Source of the DNA: Acidisoma cellulosilyticum
GTDB taxonomy: Bacteria; Pseudomonadota; Alphaproteobacteria; Acetobacterales; Acetobacteraceae
Direction: 5' to 3'
DNA: 64,000 nucleotides
Assembly (NCBI RefSeq): GCF_020621385.1
Contig: NZ_JAESVA010000002.1
Coordinates: 434,001 to 498,000, forward strand
Position numbers and translations under genes: made by a program. Shown piece after piece: positions 17,625 through 26,840 of the stretch. The notes under the pieces were generated by a model, which did not search any database, was not told the origin of the DNA, and was given only the letters and a program-made list of their open reading frames with translations. Position 1 is the first letter of the stretch. The number at the start of each line of letters is the position of its first letter.

Positions 17625-18656
17625 CTAACCTTCGCCGAGCTGCACGACGAGCTTGCCGAAATTCTGCCCGTCCAGAAGCCCGATGAAGGCGTCCGGCGCG
17701 CGCGCCAGCCCTTGCACGATATCCTCCCGCCAGCGCAGCCGGCCGTCTGCCACCCATTGCGTCGCGTCGCGCAGAAAGTCATCCCGCTGGCTGTCCCAGA
17801 ATTCCGTCATGACGAAGCCGCGTATGGTCAGACTGCGCGATAGGATTTCGCGCATCGTCACCGGCAGACGGTCAAGGCCGGGCTGAGGCTCCGCACCATG
17901 ATTATACTGGGCGATCAGGCCGCAGACGGGCACGCGCGCGAAGGGGTTGAGCAGCGGAAACACCCCGTCCCACACGGCACCGCCGACATTCTCGAAATAG
18001 ACGTCGATCCCGTCCGGGCAGGCCTCCGCCAGCTTCGCCGCGAAATCCGGCGCCTTGTGATCGACCACGGCATCGAAGCCCAAATCATCGCGCACGAAAT
18101 CGAGCTTATGCGCGCCGGTGGTAATACCGACGGCCCGCGCGCCATGAATGCGCGCGATCTGCCCGACGACAGAGCCGACCGCCCCGCTGGCGGCCGCCAC
18201 CACGACGGTCTCACCGGGTTTGGGCTTGCCGATATTCCGCATGCCGGCATAGGCGGTGAAGCCCGGCATGCCGAGGGCGCCGAGCGCCGAGGACAAGGAG
18301 GCCGCGCCCGGGTCGATCCGCCGCAGCCCGCTGCCGTCCGAGACCGCGAAGCGCTGCCAGCCGGAATAAGCGACGACGATATCGCCCTCGGCCCAATCCG
18401 GGTGACGGGACTGCACGACCTTGGCCACCGTGCCGCCGACCATCACCCCACCGATTTCGACCGGCTGCGCATAGGATTTCACCAATCCCATGCGCCCGCG
18501 CATATAGGGATCGAGCGACAGAAAGATCGTTTCCAGCAGCATTTCGCCCGCGCCGAGCGCTGGAACACTGACCTCCTCCAGCCGGAAATCGCTCGGCACC
18601 GGCCGGCCTTCGGGGCGTGCGGCCAGGACGACCCGCTGGTTTCGGATTTTAGACAT
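17625..18656 (-). CDS. NADP-dependent oxidoreductase, MDR superfamily (CurA/leukotriene-B4 dehydrogenase type)
   Basis: Zinc-independent medium-chain reductase of 343 residues, expected to reduce the double bond of alpha,beta-unsaturated carbonyls with NADPH. The cofactor motif AASGAVGSVVGQIARIHG and the FENVGG segment typical of this subfamily are present. ATG 18656 (MSKIRNQRVVLAARPEGRP) is used because it begins the conserved N-terminus; the upstream open frame crosses the operators. It is divergent from a TetR gene, with two palindromic operators in the 86-base gap, so it is likely repressed by that protein and induced by a reactive carbonyl or similar compound. Confidence 0.9.
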   Translation of the reverse strand: MSKIRNQRVVLAARPEGRPVPSDFRLEEVSVPALGAGEMLLETIFLSLDPYMRGRMGLVKSYAQPVEIGGVMVGGTVAKVVQSRHPDWAEGDIVVAYSGWQRFAVSDGSGLRRIDPGAASLSSALGALGMPGFTAYAGMRNIGKPKPGETVVVAAASGAVGSVVGQIARIHGARAVGITTGAHKLDFVRDDLGFDAVVDHKAPDFAAKLAEACPDGIDVYFENVGGAVWDGVFPLLNPFARVPVCGLIAQYNHGAEPQPGLDRLPVTMREILSRSLTIRGFVMTEFWDSQRDDFLRDATQWVADGRLRWREDIVQGLARAPDAFIGLLDGQNFGKLVVQLGEG

Positions 18657-18694
18657 GATCAAACCCCAGTATGACATTGATGGAAGGCGCCTCA

Positions 18695-18709
18695 CATACG
18701 AAGCGTATG
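18695..18709. promoter_or_regulatory. TetR-type operator 1
   Basis: Palindrome CATACG-AAG-CGTATG with six-base arms in the divergent gap. The same half-sites recur 30 bases away, about three helical turns. It probably binds the adjacent TetR protein and represses the oxidoreductase. Confidence 0.75.
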
Positions 18710-18723
18710 CAAACCACATGGAG

Positions 18724-18740
18724 ACATACGGAACGTATGT
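18724..18740. promoter_or_regulatory. TetR-type operator 2
   Basis: Palindrome ACATACG-GAA-CGTATGT with seven-base arms, the stronger of the two sites. It touches the first possible ATG of the regulator (18737), so autoregulation by blocking its own promoter or start region is likely. Confidence 0.78.
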
Positions 18741-18742
18741 CA

Positions 18743-19342
18743 ATGTCGAAATCGCCCCAGCGGCGCGCGGATATGATCGCGGAGACGCGCGGCAAGCTGA
18801 TCGCTGCCGGGCGACAGGCCTTTGCGACCAAAGGCTATGCGGCTGCGTCCATGGACGATCTCACGGCGGAAGCCGGGCTGACGCGCGGCGCGCTCTATCA
18901 TCATTTCGGCGATAAGAAGGGGCTGCTGGAGGCCGTCATCGCGCAGATCGACGCCGAGATGGCGCGGCGCCTGCGCACTGTCATCGATGAAGCCGATACC
19001 GCCTGGGATGCCTTCATCGACGAATCCGTCGCCTGGATCGAAATGGCGCTGGAGCCTGAGATTCAGCGCATCGTCCTGCTCGACGGCCCCGCGGTGCTGG
19101 GCGATCCGTCCCGCTGGGCCAGCCAGATTTCCTGCGTCGACAGTACGGCCAATAGCCTCAGGCGCCTGATCGCGGAAGGCAAGGTCAAGCCGGTCGACCC
19201 GGACGTCGCCGCGCGCCTCGTCAATGGCGCGGCACTCAGCGCCGCGCTTTGGATCGCGAGTGCCGAAGATCCGCGTGCGGTCTCGGCCAAGGCGATCGAA
19301 AGCTTTCTCGCGCTGGCGTCAGGTTTGCTGAAGCAAGCCTGA
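18743..19342 (+). CDS. TetR family transcriptional regulator
   Basis: 199-residue repressor. The N-terminal helix-turn-helix is clear (AFATKGYAAASMDDLTAEAG, then TRGALYHHFGDKKGLLEAV); the remainder is a ligand-binding helical domain. ATG 18743 is preferred to ATG 18737 because the latter lies inside operator 2; both give the same protein apart from two residues. It is divergent from the NADP-oxidoreductase, which it probably controls together with itself through the two CATACG-N3-CGTATG sites. The ligand is unknown. Confidence 0.9.
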   Translation: MSKSPQRRADMIAETRGKLIAAGRQAFATKGYAAASMDDLTAEAGLTRGALYHHFGDKKGLLEAVIAQIDAEMARRLRTVIDEADTAWDAFIDESVAWIEMALEPEIQRIVLLDGPAVLGDPSRWASQISCVDSTANSLRRLIAEGKVKPVDPDVAARLVNGAALSAALWIASAEDPRAVSAKAIESFLALASGLLKQA

Positions 19343-19377
19343 GCGCTGCCTTTTTAACGATGCCCAGGAGAGCCGCC

Positions 19378-19797
19378 TTGACGCTGACCATCCGACCCGC
19401 CTTGCCCGCAGACGAAGCAAACACGACCGACCTTTGGAAAGCCTGCGGTCTGGTGGTGAGCTATAATGACCCGGGCGTGGATTTTCGCTTCGCCCTGGCC
19501 GGGGAAACCTCGGCGGTCCTGGTCGGCACCGATGCAGCGGGAGAGATCAACGGCAGCGTCATGGTCGGGCATGACGGCCATCGCGGCTGGCTTTACTACG
19601 TCGCGGCCGCACCACGCGCCCAAGGCCAAGGCATCGGCCGGCAGATGGTGCAGGCAGCCGAGGACTGGCTGCGCGATCGCGGCGTCTGGAAAGCGCAACT
19701 TCTGGTGCGGGACACCAATACCCAGGTTGTGTCCTTCTACGAGCATCTCGGTTTCGAGATCTCGCCCCGGGTCGTGCTGAGCAAAAAGCTGGGCTGA
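19378..19797 (+). CDS. GNAT family N-acetyltransferase (YpeA-like)
   Basis: 139-residue acetyl-CoA-dependent acetyltransferase. Motif A is AAAPRAQGQGIGRQMVQAAE, which forms the acetyl-CoA pyrophosphate loop; the C-terminal FYEHLGFEISP is typical. It resembles E. coli YpeA, including the opening LTIRPALPADEA. TTG 19378 is chosen because AGGAGA lies six bases upstream and it begins the conserved start; ATG 19360 is in frame but has no ribosome-binding site. The substrate is unknown. It follows the TetR gene closely. Confidence 0.87.
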   Translation: MTLTIRPALPADEANTTDLWKACGLVVSYNDPGVDFRFALAGETSAVLVGTDAAGEINGSVMVGHDGHRGWLYYVAAAPRAQGQGIGRQMVQAAEDWLRDRGVWKAQLLVRDTNTQVVSFYEHLGFEISPRVVLSKKLG

Positions 19798-19818
19798 ACG
19801 CGGCGCCGCCCCAAAACG

Positions 19819-19850
19819 AAAAAACCCCGCCTTTTGAGGGGCGGGGCATT
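19819..19850 (-). terminator. Rho-independent terminator of the MFS gene
   Basis: CCCCGCC pairs with GGCGGGG across an eight-base loop (19825-19846). Read on the minus strand the hairpin is followed by TTTTTT, the classic intrinsic terminator pattern, 24 bases after the MFS stop. It may also stop transcripts from the convergent GNAT gene. Confidence 0.85.
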
Positions 19851-19869
19851 TCAGACGATCAAGCGAAGG

Positions 19870-21360
19870 TCAGGTCAGCGGAACATCCGCGACCGTCGTG
19901 TCCTTCAGCACGCCGCGCGTCTCGATCCGGAAGATCCAGGTCGCGACGGCACCGAGCAGCGAGGCGACGATCAGCCCCATGAGCAGAGCCTGCGTGCCGA
20001 TCGACTTCAGCAGGATCGGGAACAGGAAGGCCGTGGCGACCGCGCCGATCTTGGCGAAGGACGCCGCGAACCCTGCGCCATAGCCGCGAATGGCGGTCGG
20101 GAAGACCTCGCCCGCGAGCAGATAGGTCTGCGCATTCGGGCCCATATTGGTCATGAAGTTGAACAGCATGAAGCCAAGGAACAGCAGCGGCATGTCATGC
20201 CCGCCGCCGACCAGCGACAGAGCCGCCAGAGCCAGACCGGCGGCGCAGCCGATGAAGCCGACGATCTGCAGCTGAATGCGGCCCGCACGTTCCACCAGCA
20301 ACACCGCCGCCAGAATGCCGACGATGAGCAGCACGTCGAGCATCATCGTGCCCTTGGCGGCGGTCAGCACCTTGTTGACGATGCCGGCCGTATCGGCCGT
20401 CGCGGCCGCCGTGCCGATGGTCGCCGCGAGGATGACCGGCGTGAAGATGCCGATGCCGTAGGTGCTGAGATCCTGCAGGAACCAGGGGATCGACGCGAGA
20501 TAGGTCGCACGGCGATTTTGCTTGTTGAAGAGCACGCCCATGTGGCGCTTCGGCTCCTCACGCACGCCGCTATGCTCGGAGACATGCGGGTCATCCAGCT
20601 CAACCACTTTCGGGTATTGCGGCTCACGCTTCAGCAGCTTGTGCGTCTCGGCCTCGGCCTCTTTCAGGCGTCCGCGTGACACCAGCCAATGCGCGCTGTC
20701 GCAGACGAAGAAGCGGCCGGTGACGACGACGATCGCGGGAATGATCGCGGCGGCGAACATCCAGCGCCAGGCGTCAAGCTGCGGGTCGACGGACAGGATC
20801 AGAATGCCAAGGCCGGCGCCGCACATGGCACCGATCGCCTGGAAGGCGAAGGCACCCAGAACCAGGCCGCCACGGCCACGGCTGGGGACAGCCTCGGAAA
20901 TGACCATATGCGCGGTCGGATAGTCGCAGCCGAGGGCAAGGCCGATGCCGAATAGGCAGACCGCCAGCATCGCGAAGCTCTGCGACAGCGTCATCGCGAC
21001 CAGGAAGACGACGAACAGGATCATCTCGGCGATGAACATGGTCTTGCGGCCGAAGATATCGGCCATGCCGCCCAGCGCCGTGGCGCCGATCAGAATGCCG
21101 AACAGGGTCGCGGCCGTCACGATGCTGTTCTCGTAGGCGCCGAGATGGAAGGTCTTGTCGAGCAAAGGCAGCGCCACACCGGTCATGAAGACGACCAGGC
21201 CTTCGAAGAACTTGCCGGCAACCGCCAAGCTCCAGATACGCCACTGCATGCCGGTCAGCGGCAGTTTCGTGAGCTTGGTCCCATCGGGCCAAACCGGAAT
21301 TTCGTCGATATAGTCTTGAACGGTTCGACCCGCTCGCTTCTTTGAAGTCGCCTGGCTCAT
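19870..21360 (-). CDS. MFS transporter, metabolite:H+ symporter type
   Basis: 496-residue inner-membrane permease with twelve predicted helices. The loop 2-3 motif is GGMADIFGRKTMF, and a related sequence in the second half reads AGEVFPTAIRGYGAGFAAS. It belongs to the sugar-porter-like branch of the major facilitator superfamily. ATG 21360 has GAGG seven bases upstream; ATG 21372 is an alternative. It is divergent from the ureide operon across a 343-base gap, so it could import a related substrate, but this is only contextual. Confidence 0.85.
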   Translation of the reverse strand: MSQATSKKRAGRTVQDYIDEIPVWPDGTKLTKLPLTGMQWRIWSLAVAGKFFEGLVVFMTGVALPLLDKTFHLGAYENSIVTAATLFGILIGATALGGMADIFGRKTMFIAEMILFVVFLVAMTLSQSFAMLAVCLFGIGLALGCDYPTAHMVISEAVPSRGRGGLVLGAFAFQAIGAMCGAGLGILILSVDPQLDAWRWMFAAAIIPAIVVVTGRFFVCDSAHWLVSRGRLKEAEAETHKLLKREPQYPKVVELDDPHVSEHSGVREEPKRHMGVLFNKQNRRATYLASIPWFLQDLSTYGIGIFTPVILAATIGTAAATADTAGIVNKVLTAAKGTMMLDVLLIVGILAAVLLVERAGRIQLQIVGFIGCAAGLALAALSLVGGGHDMPLLFLGFMLFNFMTNMGPNAQTYLLAGEVFPTAIRGYGAGFAASFAKIGAVATAFLFPILLKSIGTQALLMGLIVASLLGAVATWIFRIETRGVLKDTTVADVPLT

Positions 21361-21646
21361 TATACGCCTCATTATGCCGTCGCAGCATTCTAATGCCGCG
21401 CACGGAAGATTGACGTTATTTAATGATGACGTTTTCTGAGGCTTCAGCGGGCCAAATCGGCCAGGTCATCGCTGAATCCTGGCCTATGCAGCCGGGTTTT
21501 CGGCGCCGCCGCGTGCCGGCAGTGCCGCTGACACGACAACCGCCGTCAGACCCGGCGGCCTTGCCACTATTCATTCAACGAATAGATAACGCCAAAATCT
21601 GATAGGTTGGCGAATTGTTTCGGCCCGACCTTCGTGCCAGTATTTT
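21361..21646. other. Divergent intergenic region, no gene seen
   Basis: Gap between the MFS gene and the carbamoylase gene. It holds no convincing coding frame. Promoters for both directions must lie here but no strong -35/-10 pair stands out. The carbamoylase end carries a long inverted repeat, listed separately. Confidence 0.45.
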
Positions 21647-21689
21647 AAGCAATTCATCCCGGAAGCCGAACATTACGGGATGACTGCTT
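21647..21689 (+). promoter_or_regulatory. Inverted repeat just upstream of the carbamoylase ribosome-binding site
   Basis: AAGCA-CATCCCG pairs with CGGGATG-TGCTT (7+5 base pairs with a small internal loop). The repeat ends four bases before the AGGAGG of the carbamoylase gene. It could be an RNA hairpin that affects translation or a protein operator for the operon. Confidence 0.45.
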
Positions 21690-21703
21690 AAATAGGAGGC
21701 ATT

Positions 21704-22645
21704 ATGAGCCGCATCATACGCGTTGCCGGCGCGCAAATGGGCCCGACCCAGAAAGCCGACAGCCGAGACCACACGATGGCGCGGCTGCTCCGTCTGCTGG
21801 AAGACGCCGCCGCCCAGGGCGCCAAGCTTGTGGTCTTCCCCGAACTGGCCCTCACCACCTTCTTCCCGCGCTGGCTGATCGCCGGCACCGAACTGGACGG
21901 CTATTTCGAGCACAGCATGCCGAATGCGGATGTGCAGCCGCTGTTTAACCGCGCGCGCGCCTTGGGCATCGGCTTCTACCTCGGCTATGCCGAGGCGACG
22001 CCTGAGGGCCAGCACTTCAACACCGCCATTCTGGTGCAACCGGATGGCTCCATTCTCGGTCAATACCGGAAGGTCCATCTGCCGGGCTCCGTCGAGCCCC
22101 GGCCCGGCGCGCTGTACCAGCAGCTGGAAAAGCGCTATTTCCAATATGGCGATCTGGGCTTCCCGGCCTTCCGCGCCGGCGAGGACTGGCACAAAGCCGT
22201 CACGGGTATGATGATCTGCAATGACCGCCGCTGGCCGGAATCCTGGCGCATGCTGGGCTTGCAGGGCGTGGAACTGGTCTGCCTCGGCTATAATTCGGCC
22301 GCCTATGACCCGAACGGCGGCAAGACCGAGGATGCGGTGCTCCGCACCTTCCACTCCACCCTCGTCGCTCAGGCCAATGCCTATATGAACGCCACCTGGG
22401 CCGTCGCTGTCGCCAAGGCGGGCGAGGAAGACGGATCGGGCCTCATCGGCGGGTCCTGCATCGTCGATCCCAACGGGCTTGTGGTCGCGCAGGCAAAGAC
22501 GCTGGGCGACGAGATCATCATCGCCGATTGCGACCTCGACCTCTGCCGCCAGGGCAAGGACAAGATGTTCAATTTCGCGGCCCATCGCCGCCCCGCGCAT
22601 TACGCCGCGATCACCGAACGCGCGGGCGTCATCGAGCCGTCATGA
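21704..22645 (+). CDS. N-carbamoyl-D-amino-acid hydrolase
   Basis: Nitrilase-superfamily amidohydrolase that cleaves N-carbamoyl-D-amino acids to D-amino acid, CO2 and ammonia. The triad is Glu47 (VFPELALTTFFPRW), Lys123 (YRKVHLPG) and Cys172 (MICNDRRWPE); these blocks match the Agrobacterium D-carbamoylase closely, and 313 residues is the family length. AGGAGG precedes ATG. It is the first gene of a run of coupled genes, its stop overlapping the binding-protein start. Together with a hydantoin-racemase-like gene downstream it points to hydantoin or other ureide degradation. Confidence 0.9.
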   Translation: MSRIIRVAGAQMGPTQKADSRDHTMARLLRLLEDAAAQGAKLVVFPELALTTFFPRWLIAGTELDGYFEHSMPNADVQPLFNRARALGIGFYLGYAEATPEGQHFNTAILVQPDGSILGQYRKVHLPGSVEPRPGALYQQLEKRYFQYGDLGFPAFRAGEDWHKAVTGMMICNDRRWPESWRMLGLQGVELVCLGYNSAAYDPNGGKTEDAVLRTFHSTLVAQANAYMNATWAVAVAKAGEEDGSGLIGGSCIVDPNGLVVAQAKTLGDEIIIADCDLDLCRQGKDKMFNFAAHRRPAHYAAITERAGVIEPS

Positions 22646-23502
22646 TCCCTCATTCTTTGAAGCGGAGTACGCCCTTGTCTCGTCTCAGCATCCTGCTGCC
22701 TTGCCTCGCTGCCCTCTTGGCCTGGAAGACAGCGCAGGCTGCCGACCTGCCCGCCGCAATCCAAAGCGCCGGCAAGCTCAACCTGACCGTCAACGGCACC
22801 TATCCGCCGATGGAATCGCATGACGTGGCGACCAATAAGCTGGTCGGGCTCGATATCGATCTGGCCAATGCCATCGCCACCAAGCTCGGCGTGAAGATCG
22901 TCTGGAGCGACGTCGCCTTCGCTCAGCTTATCCCCGATCTGCAGACCGGCCGCGCCGATATGGTGATCAGCGGCCTGACGGACACCAAGGCCCGCGAAGC
23001 CAGTTTCGACTTCATCGATTACTTCAAGACCGGCCCGCAATTCTACGTGCAGACGTCGAGCACGGCGCAGCAGCCGAGCGACCTTTGCGGCAAGCATATC
23101 GGCACGGTGCGCAGCACGACCTTTCCGGCCGAGCTTGCCGCCTGGAGCCAGCAATATTGCGTCGGCGCCGGCAAGCCCGCGATGCAATATGTGCCGGCCG
23201 AGAATTCGCCGGACCTGCATACCCAGCTTATGGAAGGCCGGATTGACGGCGCCGTGCAGGGCAGCGAGACGCTGCCCTATCTGATCCAGACCTCGGGCGG
23301 CAAATACCGCACCCTGGGGACGAATTTCGCGACCGGCTATCAGGGCATCGCTTTCCGCAAGGATGAGACGCAGCTACGCGGCCTGGTGTTGCAGACGCTG
23401 CAGGGTCTGATCGCGGACGGCACCTATGCCGCCATCCTCAAGACTTACAACTTAAGCGGCAACGCGCTGACGACCCCGACGGTCAACGGCGCCACGCGAT
23501 GA
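22642..23502 (+). CDS. Amino-acid-type ABC transporter substrate-binding protein 1
   Basis: Periplasmic family-3 solute-binding protein, 286 residues, with signal peptide (LSILLPCLAALLAWKTAQA-A). The conserved YPPMESHD and GLDIDLANAIATKLG segments are present. Two cysteines (DLCGK and QQYC) are shared with the two other binding proteins of this operon and may form a disulfide. ATG 22642 overlaps the carbamoylase stop; TTG 22675, with GGAG seven bases before it, is a strong alternative giving a shorter signal peptide. It probably binds a ureide or amino-acid-like ligand. Confidence 0.88.
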   Translation: MIPHSLKRSTPLSRLSILLPCLAALLAWKTAQAADLPAAIQSAGKLNLTVNGTYPPMESHDVATNKLVGLDIDLANAIATKLGVKIVWSDVAFAQLIPDLQTGRADMVISGLTDTKAREASFDFIDYFKTGPQFYVQTSSTAQQPSDLCGKHIGTVRSTTFPAELAAWSQQYCVGAGKPAMQYVPAENSPDLHTQLMEGRIDGAVQGSETLPYLIQTSGGKYRTLGTNFATGYQGIAFRKDETQLRGLVLQTLQGLIADGTYAAILKTYNLSGNALTTPTVNGATR

Positions 23503-24359
23503 CGACAGCGGGGCCAGTGCTGACGTCCGGCTTTCCTGACCTCACCGGCGTGCCGATGGCACGCCGCACGCATTGGGGACGCTGGACGGCGGCCTTGGCG
23601 ATCATCCTGGTCCTGCTGGCCCTTGTCCGTGCCTTCGCCCATGGTCAGATCGACTGGCCGGTGGTCGGGCAGTTTCTGACGGTGCCGGTGATCCTGACCG
23701 GCATCGTCAATACGGTCATCATGTCGGTGCTGGCCATGGCGCTGGGCATCCTGCTCGGCGTCATCGTCGCGGTCATGCGGCTTTCGCCCAATCCGGTCCT
23801 GTCCTATTGCGCGGCCTTCTATGTCTGGCTGTTCCGCGGCACGCCGGTGATTTTGCAACTGCTGCTGTGGTTCAATCTCGCGCTCGTCTTCCCCACGATC
23901 GGCATTCCCGGTGTCTGGAGCGGTCGCGCGGTCGATATCATGACGCCCTTCCTATCCGCGCTGCTCGGCCTCGGCATCAATCAGGGTGCCTATACATCCG
24001 AGGTCATGCGCGCCGGCATTCTGTCCGTCGATGCCGGACAGCATGAGGCGGCGCAAGCCATCGGCATGGGCCGGTTGCGGGCACTACGCCGTATCATCCT
24101 GCCGCAGGCCATGCGCGTCGTCATTCCGCCGCTCGGCAACGAATTCATCGGCATGATCAAGACGACCTCGCTGGCGAGCGTCATTCAGTATCCCGAGATT
24201 CTGCATAATGCCGAGAATATCTATTACGCGAATTCCCGCGTGATCGAACTGCTGATCGTCGCCGGCTTCTGGTATCTGCTTGTCGTGTCCATCCTCTCGC
24301 CGCTGCAGCATCTGCTGGAGAAGCGCTTCGCGCGCGGAACGCAGGTGATGACAAGATGA
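23499..24359 (+). CDS. Amino-acid-type ABC transporter permease
   Basis: Inner-membrane permease of the polar amino acid (HisM/GlnP) type, 286 residues. After a longer N-terminus it has several hydrophobic segments, and the EAA loop [22 protein letters not shown] that docks the ATPase. The start overlaps the binding-protein stop (ATGA), and its own stop overlaps the ATPase start. It is the only permease of the operon, so a homodimer is expected and must serve all three binding proteins, unless these work elsewhere. Confidence 0.92.
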   Translation: MTTAGPVLTSGFPDLTGVPMARRTHWGRWTAALAIILVLLALVRAFAHGQIDWPVVGQFLTVPVILTGIVNTVIMSVLAMALGILLGVIVAVMRLSPNPVLSYCAAFYVWLFRGTPVILQLLLWFNLALVFPTIGIPGVWSGRAVDIMTPFLSALLGLGINQGAYTSEVMRAGILSVDAGQHEAAQAIGMGRLRALRRIILPQAMRVVIPPLGNEFIGMIKTTSLASVIQYPEILHNAENIYYANSRVIELLIVAGFWYLLVVSILSPLQHLLEKRFARGTQVMTR

Positions 24360-25123
24360 GCAAGCCGCTTCTCGCCATTCGCGATGTCACCAAAACCTTC
24401 GGCCTCTATCAGGCGCTGCGTGGCGTCTCGCTCGATGTCTTTCAGGGCAAGGTGCTTTGCCTGATCGGCGGATCCGGTTCCGGCAAGACCACCCTGCTCC
24501 GCTGCGTCAACCAGATCATCCAGCCCGATAGCGGCGGTATCTGGCTGGAGGACGACTTGCTCGGCCGCCGACATGAGGGCGGCAAGCTGCATCGCCTGCC
24601 GGAGCGCGAAATCGCGCGCCAGCGCCTGAAGACAGGCATGGTCTTCCAACGGTTCAATCTGTTTCCGCATCTGACGGCGCTCGGCAATGTCATGGAAGGC
24701 CCGGTTCAGGTGCAGGGTCGCGACAAGGCGTCCGCGCGCAAGGACGCCATGGAGCTGCTGAGCCGCGTCGGCCTCGCCGACAAGGCCGGCAATTACCCGT
24801 CCCAGCTTTCGGGCGGCCAGCAGCAGCGCGTCGCCATCGCGCGCGCGCTCGCCATGCGACCGAAGCTGATGCTGTTCGATGAGCCGACAAGCGCGCTGGA
24901 CCCGGAACTGGTCGGTGAGGTTCTAGCGGTGATGCGCGAATTGGCGCGGAGCGGCATGACCATGATGGTGGTGACGCATGAGCTGGGCTTCGCGCGCGAA
25001 GTGGCGGACAGCGTCGCTTTCATGGATAGCGGCAGCATCGTGGAATACGGGCCGCCAGCCCAGATTTTAGGTGCGCCGACGGAAAAGCGCACAAGGGATT
25101 TTCTCTCCGCCGTCATCATCTGA
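24356..25123 (+). CDS. Amino-acid-type ABC transporter ATP-binding protein
   Basis: ABC ATPase of the GlnQ/HisP type, 255 residues. Walker A is GGSGSGKTT (38-46), the Q-loop lies in [13 protein letters not shown], the signature is LSGGQQQR, Walker B is [14 protein letters not shown] and the H-loop is VTHELGF. All catalytic residues are intact. It is translationally coupled to the permease and energises the importer at the inner membrane. Confidence 0.94.
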   Translation: MSKPLLAIRDVTKTFGLYQALRGVSLDVFQGKVLCLIGGSGSGKTTLLRCVNQIIQPDSGGIWLEDDLLGRRHEGGKLHRLPEREIARQRLKTGMVFQRFNLFPHLTALGNVMEGPVQVQGRDKASARKDAMELLSRVGLADKAGNYPSQLSGGQQQRVAIARALAMRPKLMLFDEPTSALDPELVGEVLAVMRELARSGMTMMVVTHELGFAREVADSVAFMDSGSIVEYGPPAQILGAPTEKRTRDFLSAVII

Positions 25124-25142
25124 ATAAATGAGGGTCTATTTG

Positions 25143-25964
25143 ATGAGACATCTTCTGGCCTTGGCCCTGCTGATCGGGCTTCCCCTGGGAACGGCCGCGG
25201 CCGCAACCCCTGCTTTGCCGCCGGCGATTGCGGCCAAAGGCAGCCTGACGGTCGCGATCATCCCGAACTATCCGCCGATGGAATTCCGCGACCCGGCGAC
25301 GAATGCGCTGGAAGGCTTCGACGTCGATCTGGGTGAAGCGCTGGGCAAAAAACTCGGCCTCAAGATCGACTGGCAGGAGACGAGTTTCGATCAGATGCTG
25401 CCGTCGCTGACCACGGGGCGCGTGGATGCGGTGCTGTCCGGCATGGGCGATCTGGCGACCCGCCATGCGGTCGCGCATTTCGTGGATTATCTGCGGTCCG
25501 GCCCGCAATTCTTCGTCCTCACCGCCAATGCCGCAAAATACCCGACCATCGATGCCGTCTGCGGCAAGCATGTGGGCGCCAGCAGCCGCACCTCCTTCCC
25601 CAAGGAGATCGCGGCCTGGAGCGTCGCGCATTGCGGCAGCACCCCGGTCATGTTCGTCGGCACCAATGGCTCGGCCGATGCCCGCACCCAGCTGAAGGAA
25701 GGGCGTATCGATGTCGCGGTGCAGGGCGGTGAGACCTTGCCCTATATCATGAAGCAGGAACCGGGTGCTTATGCCCTGGTCGGGACGCCGATCCTGTACC
25801 AGTTCACCGGTCTGGCGGTCGCGCATGATGACCTGACCCTGGGCACCGCGATTGCGGGCGCGCTCGGCGCGATGATCGCGGACGGCAGCTACCAGGCTTT
25901 GACGGCGAAATGGGGTCTCGGCCCCGATGGTGTTGATAAGGTGACGATCGATGCAGGACAGTAA
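25143..25964 (+). CDS. Amino-acid-type ABC transporter substrate-binding protein 2
   Basis: Second periplasmic family-3 binding protein, 273 residues, with a signal peptide ending near AAAATP. Conserved YPPMEFRDPATNALEGFDVDLG and the cysteine pair (AVCGK, VAHC) match binding proteins 1 and 3. ATG 25143 was chosen over ATG 25128 because GAGGG lies eight bases before it and the signal peptide then starts cleanly (MRHLLALALL). Its 3' end overlaps the next gene by 14 bases. It is clearly a paralogue of binding protein 1 but far from identical, so it probably has a different ligand. Confidence 0.88.
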   Translation: MRHLLALALLIGLPLGTAAAATPALPPAIAAKGSLTVAIIPNYPPMEFRDPATNALEGFDVDLGEALGKKLGLKIDWQETSFDQMLPSLTTGRVDAVLSGMGDLATRHAVAHFVDYLRSGPQFFVLTANAAKYPTIDAVCGKHVGASSRTSFPKEIAAWSVAHCGSTPVMFVGTNGSADARTQLKEGRIDVAVQGGETLPYIMKQEPGAYALVGTPILYQFTGLAVAHDDLTLGTAIAGALGAMIADGSYQALTAKWGLGPDGVDKVTIDAGQ

Positions 25965-26835
25965 CTCCCTCGCGCGGATTCCGCTGCAGCCGGCCAATAT
26001 GGCGCCGCCGGCACCGGAATTTCCTTGGCCCGCGCCTTTCACCAGCGCCATGTTCCTGTCCTTCGACGTCGATGCGGAATCCGCCTGGACGGCCAAGAAC
26101 GCCCAGCATGCCGAGCGTCTGGTGACGATGAGCTATGGCGGGTTCGAGGCGCGCGTCGGCACGCCGAAACTGCTGGACATGCTGCGCCAGCTGGATCTGC
26201 GCGCGACCTTTTTCATCACCGGCTGGTCTGTCGAGGCGCATCCTGCCATGGCCGAGAGCATCCTGGCCGCCGGGCATGAGATCGGGCATCACGGCTATTA
26301 CCATCTGATGCCCGACCCGGACGAACCCTTCCTTCAGGAAGAGCTTGAGCGCGGCTTCGAGGTTCTGAAGCGCCGCCTGGGCGTGGTGCCGACCGGCTAT
26401 CGCGCGCCGTCCGGCGAATTCACCGAGGAGTTGCGCCAGTCTTTGGTGCGCCACGGCATCACCTATAGCAGTTCCTTCCGCGACGATGTGCGCCCCTACC
26501 GCCATCTGCTGGCCGATGGCACGCGTGGGACGATCGAACTGCCGGTGACGGCCAGCTATGACGACTGGATGCACGGGCTTTCCACCCGCTTCAGCGCCCG
26601 CTCCATTTTCCCGAAGGAGCATGTGCTGTCGATGTGGAAGGATGAGCTGGATGAGACGCGCGATTGGGGTGCGATGGTCACCACCGTCTTGCATCCGCAA
26701 TGCAGCGGCCGCCCGATGCGCCTGCGCCTGTTGCGCGACTTCCTGACCTATACCAAGAATTGCGGGGATGTGTGGATCGCGACGGGCGAAGAGATCGCGG
26801 CCAACTACATCCATCACGAAACCGCTGGGGCCTGA
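25951..26835 (+). CDS. NodB-fold (polysaccharide-deacetylase family) hydrolase, PuuE / cyclic-imidase-like
   Basis: 294-residue cytoplasmic protein (no signal peptide) with the NodB homology fold: FDVDAES, the metal motif HEIGHHGYYH, and RAPSGEFT. True polysaccharide deacetylases are usually exported; cytoplasmic members include the metal-independent allantoinase PuuE and cyclic-imide hydrolases. Flanked by a carbamoylase and a hydantoin-racemase-like gene, it is a good candidate for the ring-opening step on a cyclic ureide or imide. This is inference from context. It starts inside the end of binding protein 2, so coupling is likely. Confidence 0.78.
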   Translation: MQDSNSLARIPLQPANMAPPAPEFPWPAPFTSAMFLSFDVDAESAWTAKNAQHAERLVTMSYGGFEARVGTPKLLDMLRQLDLRATFFITGWSVEAHPAMAESILAAGHEIGHHGYYHLMPDPDEPFLQEELERGFEVLKRRLGVVPTGYRAPSGEFTEELRQSLVRHGITYSSSFRDDVRPYRHLLADGTRGTIELPVTASYDDWMHGLSTRFSARSIFPKEHVLSMWKDELDETRDWGAMVTTVLHPQCSGRPMRLRLLRDFLTYTKNCGDVWIATGEEIAANYIHHETAGA

Positions 26836-26840
26836 CCAAG

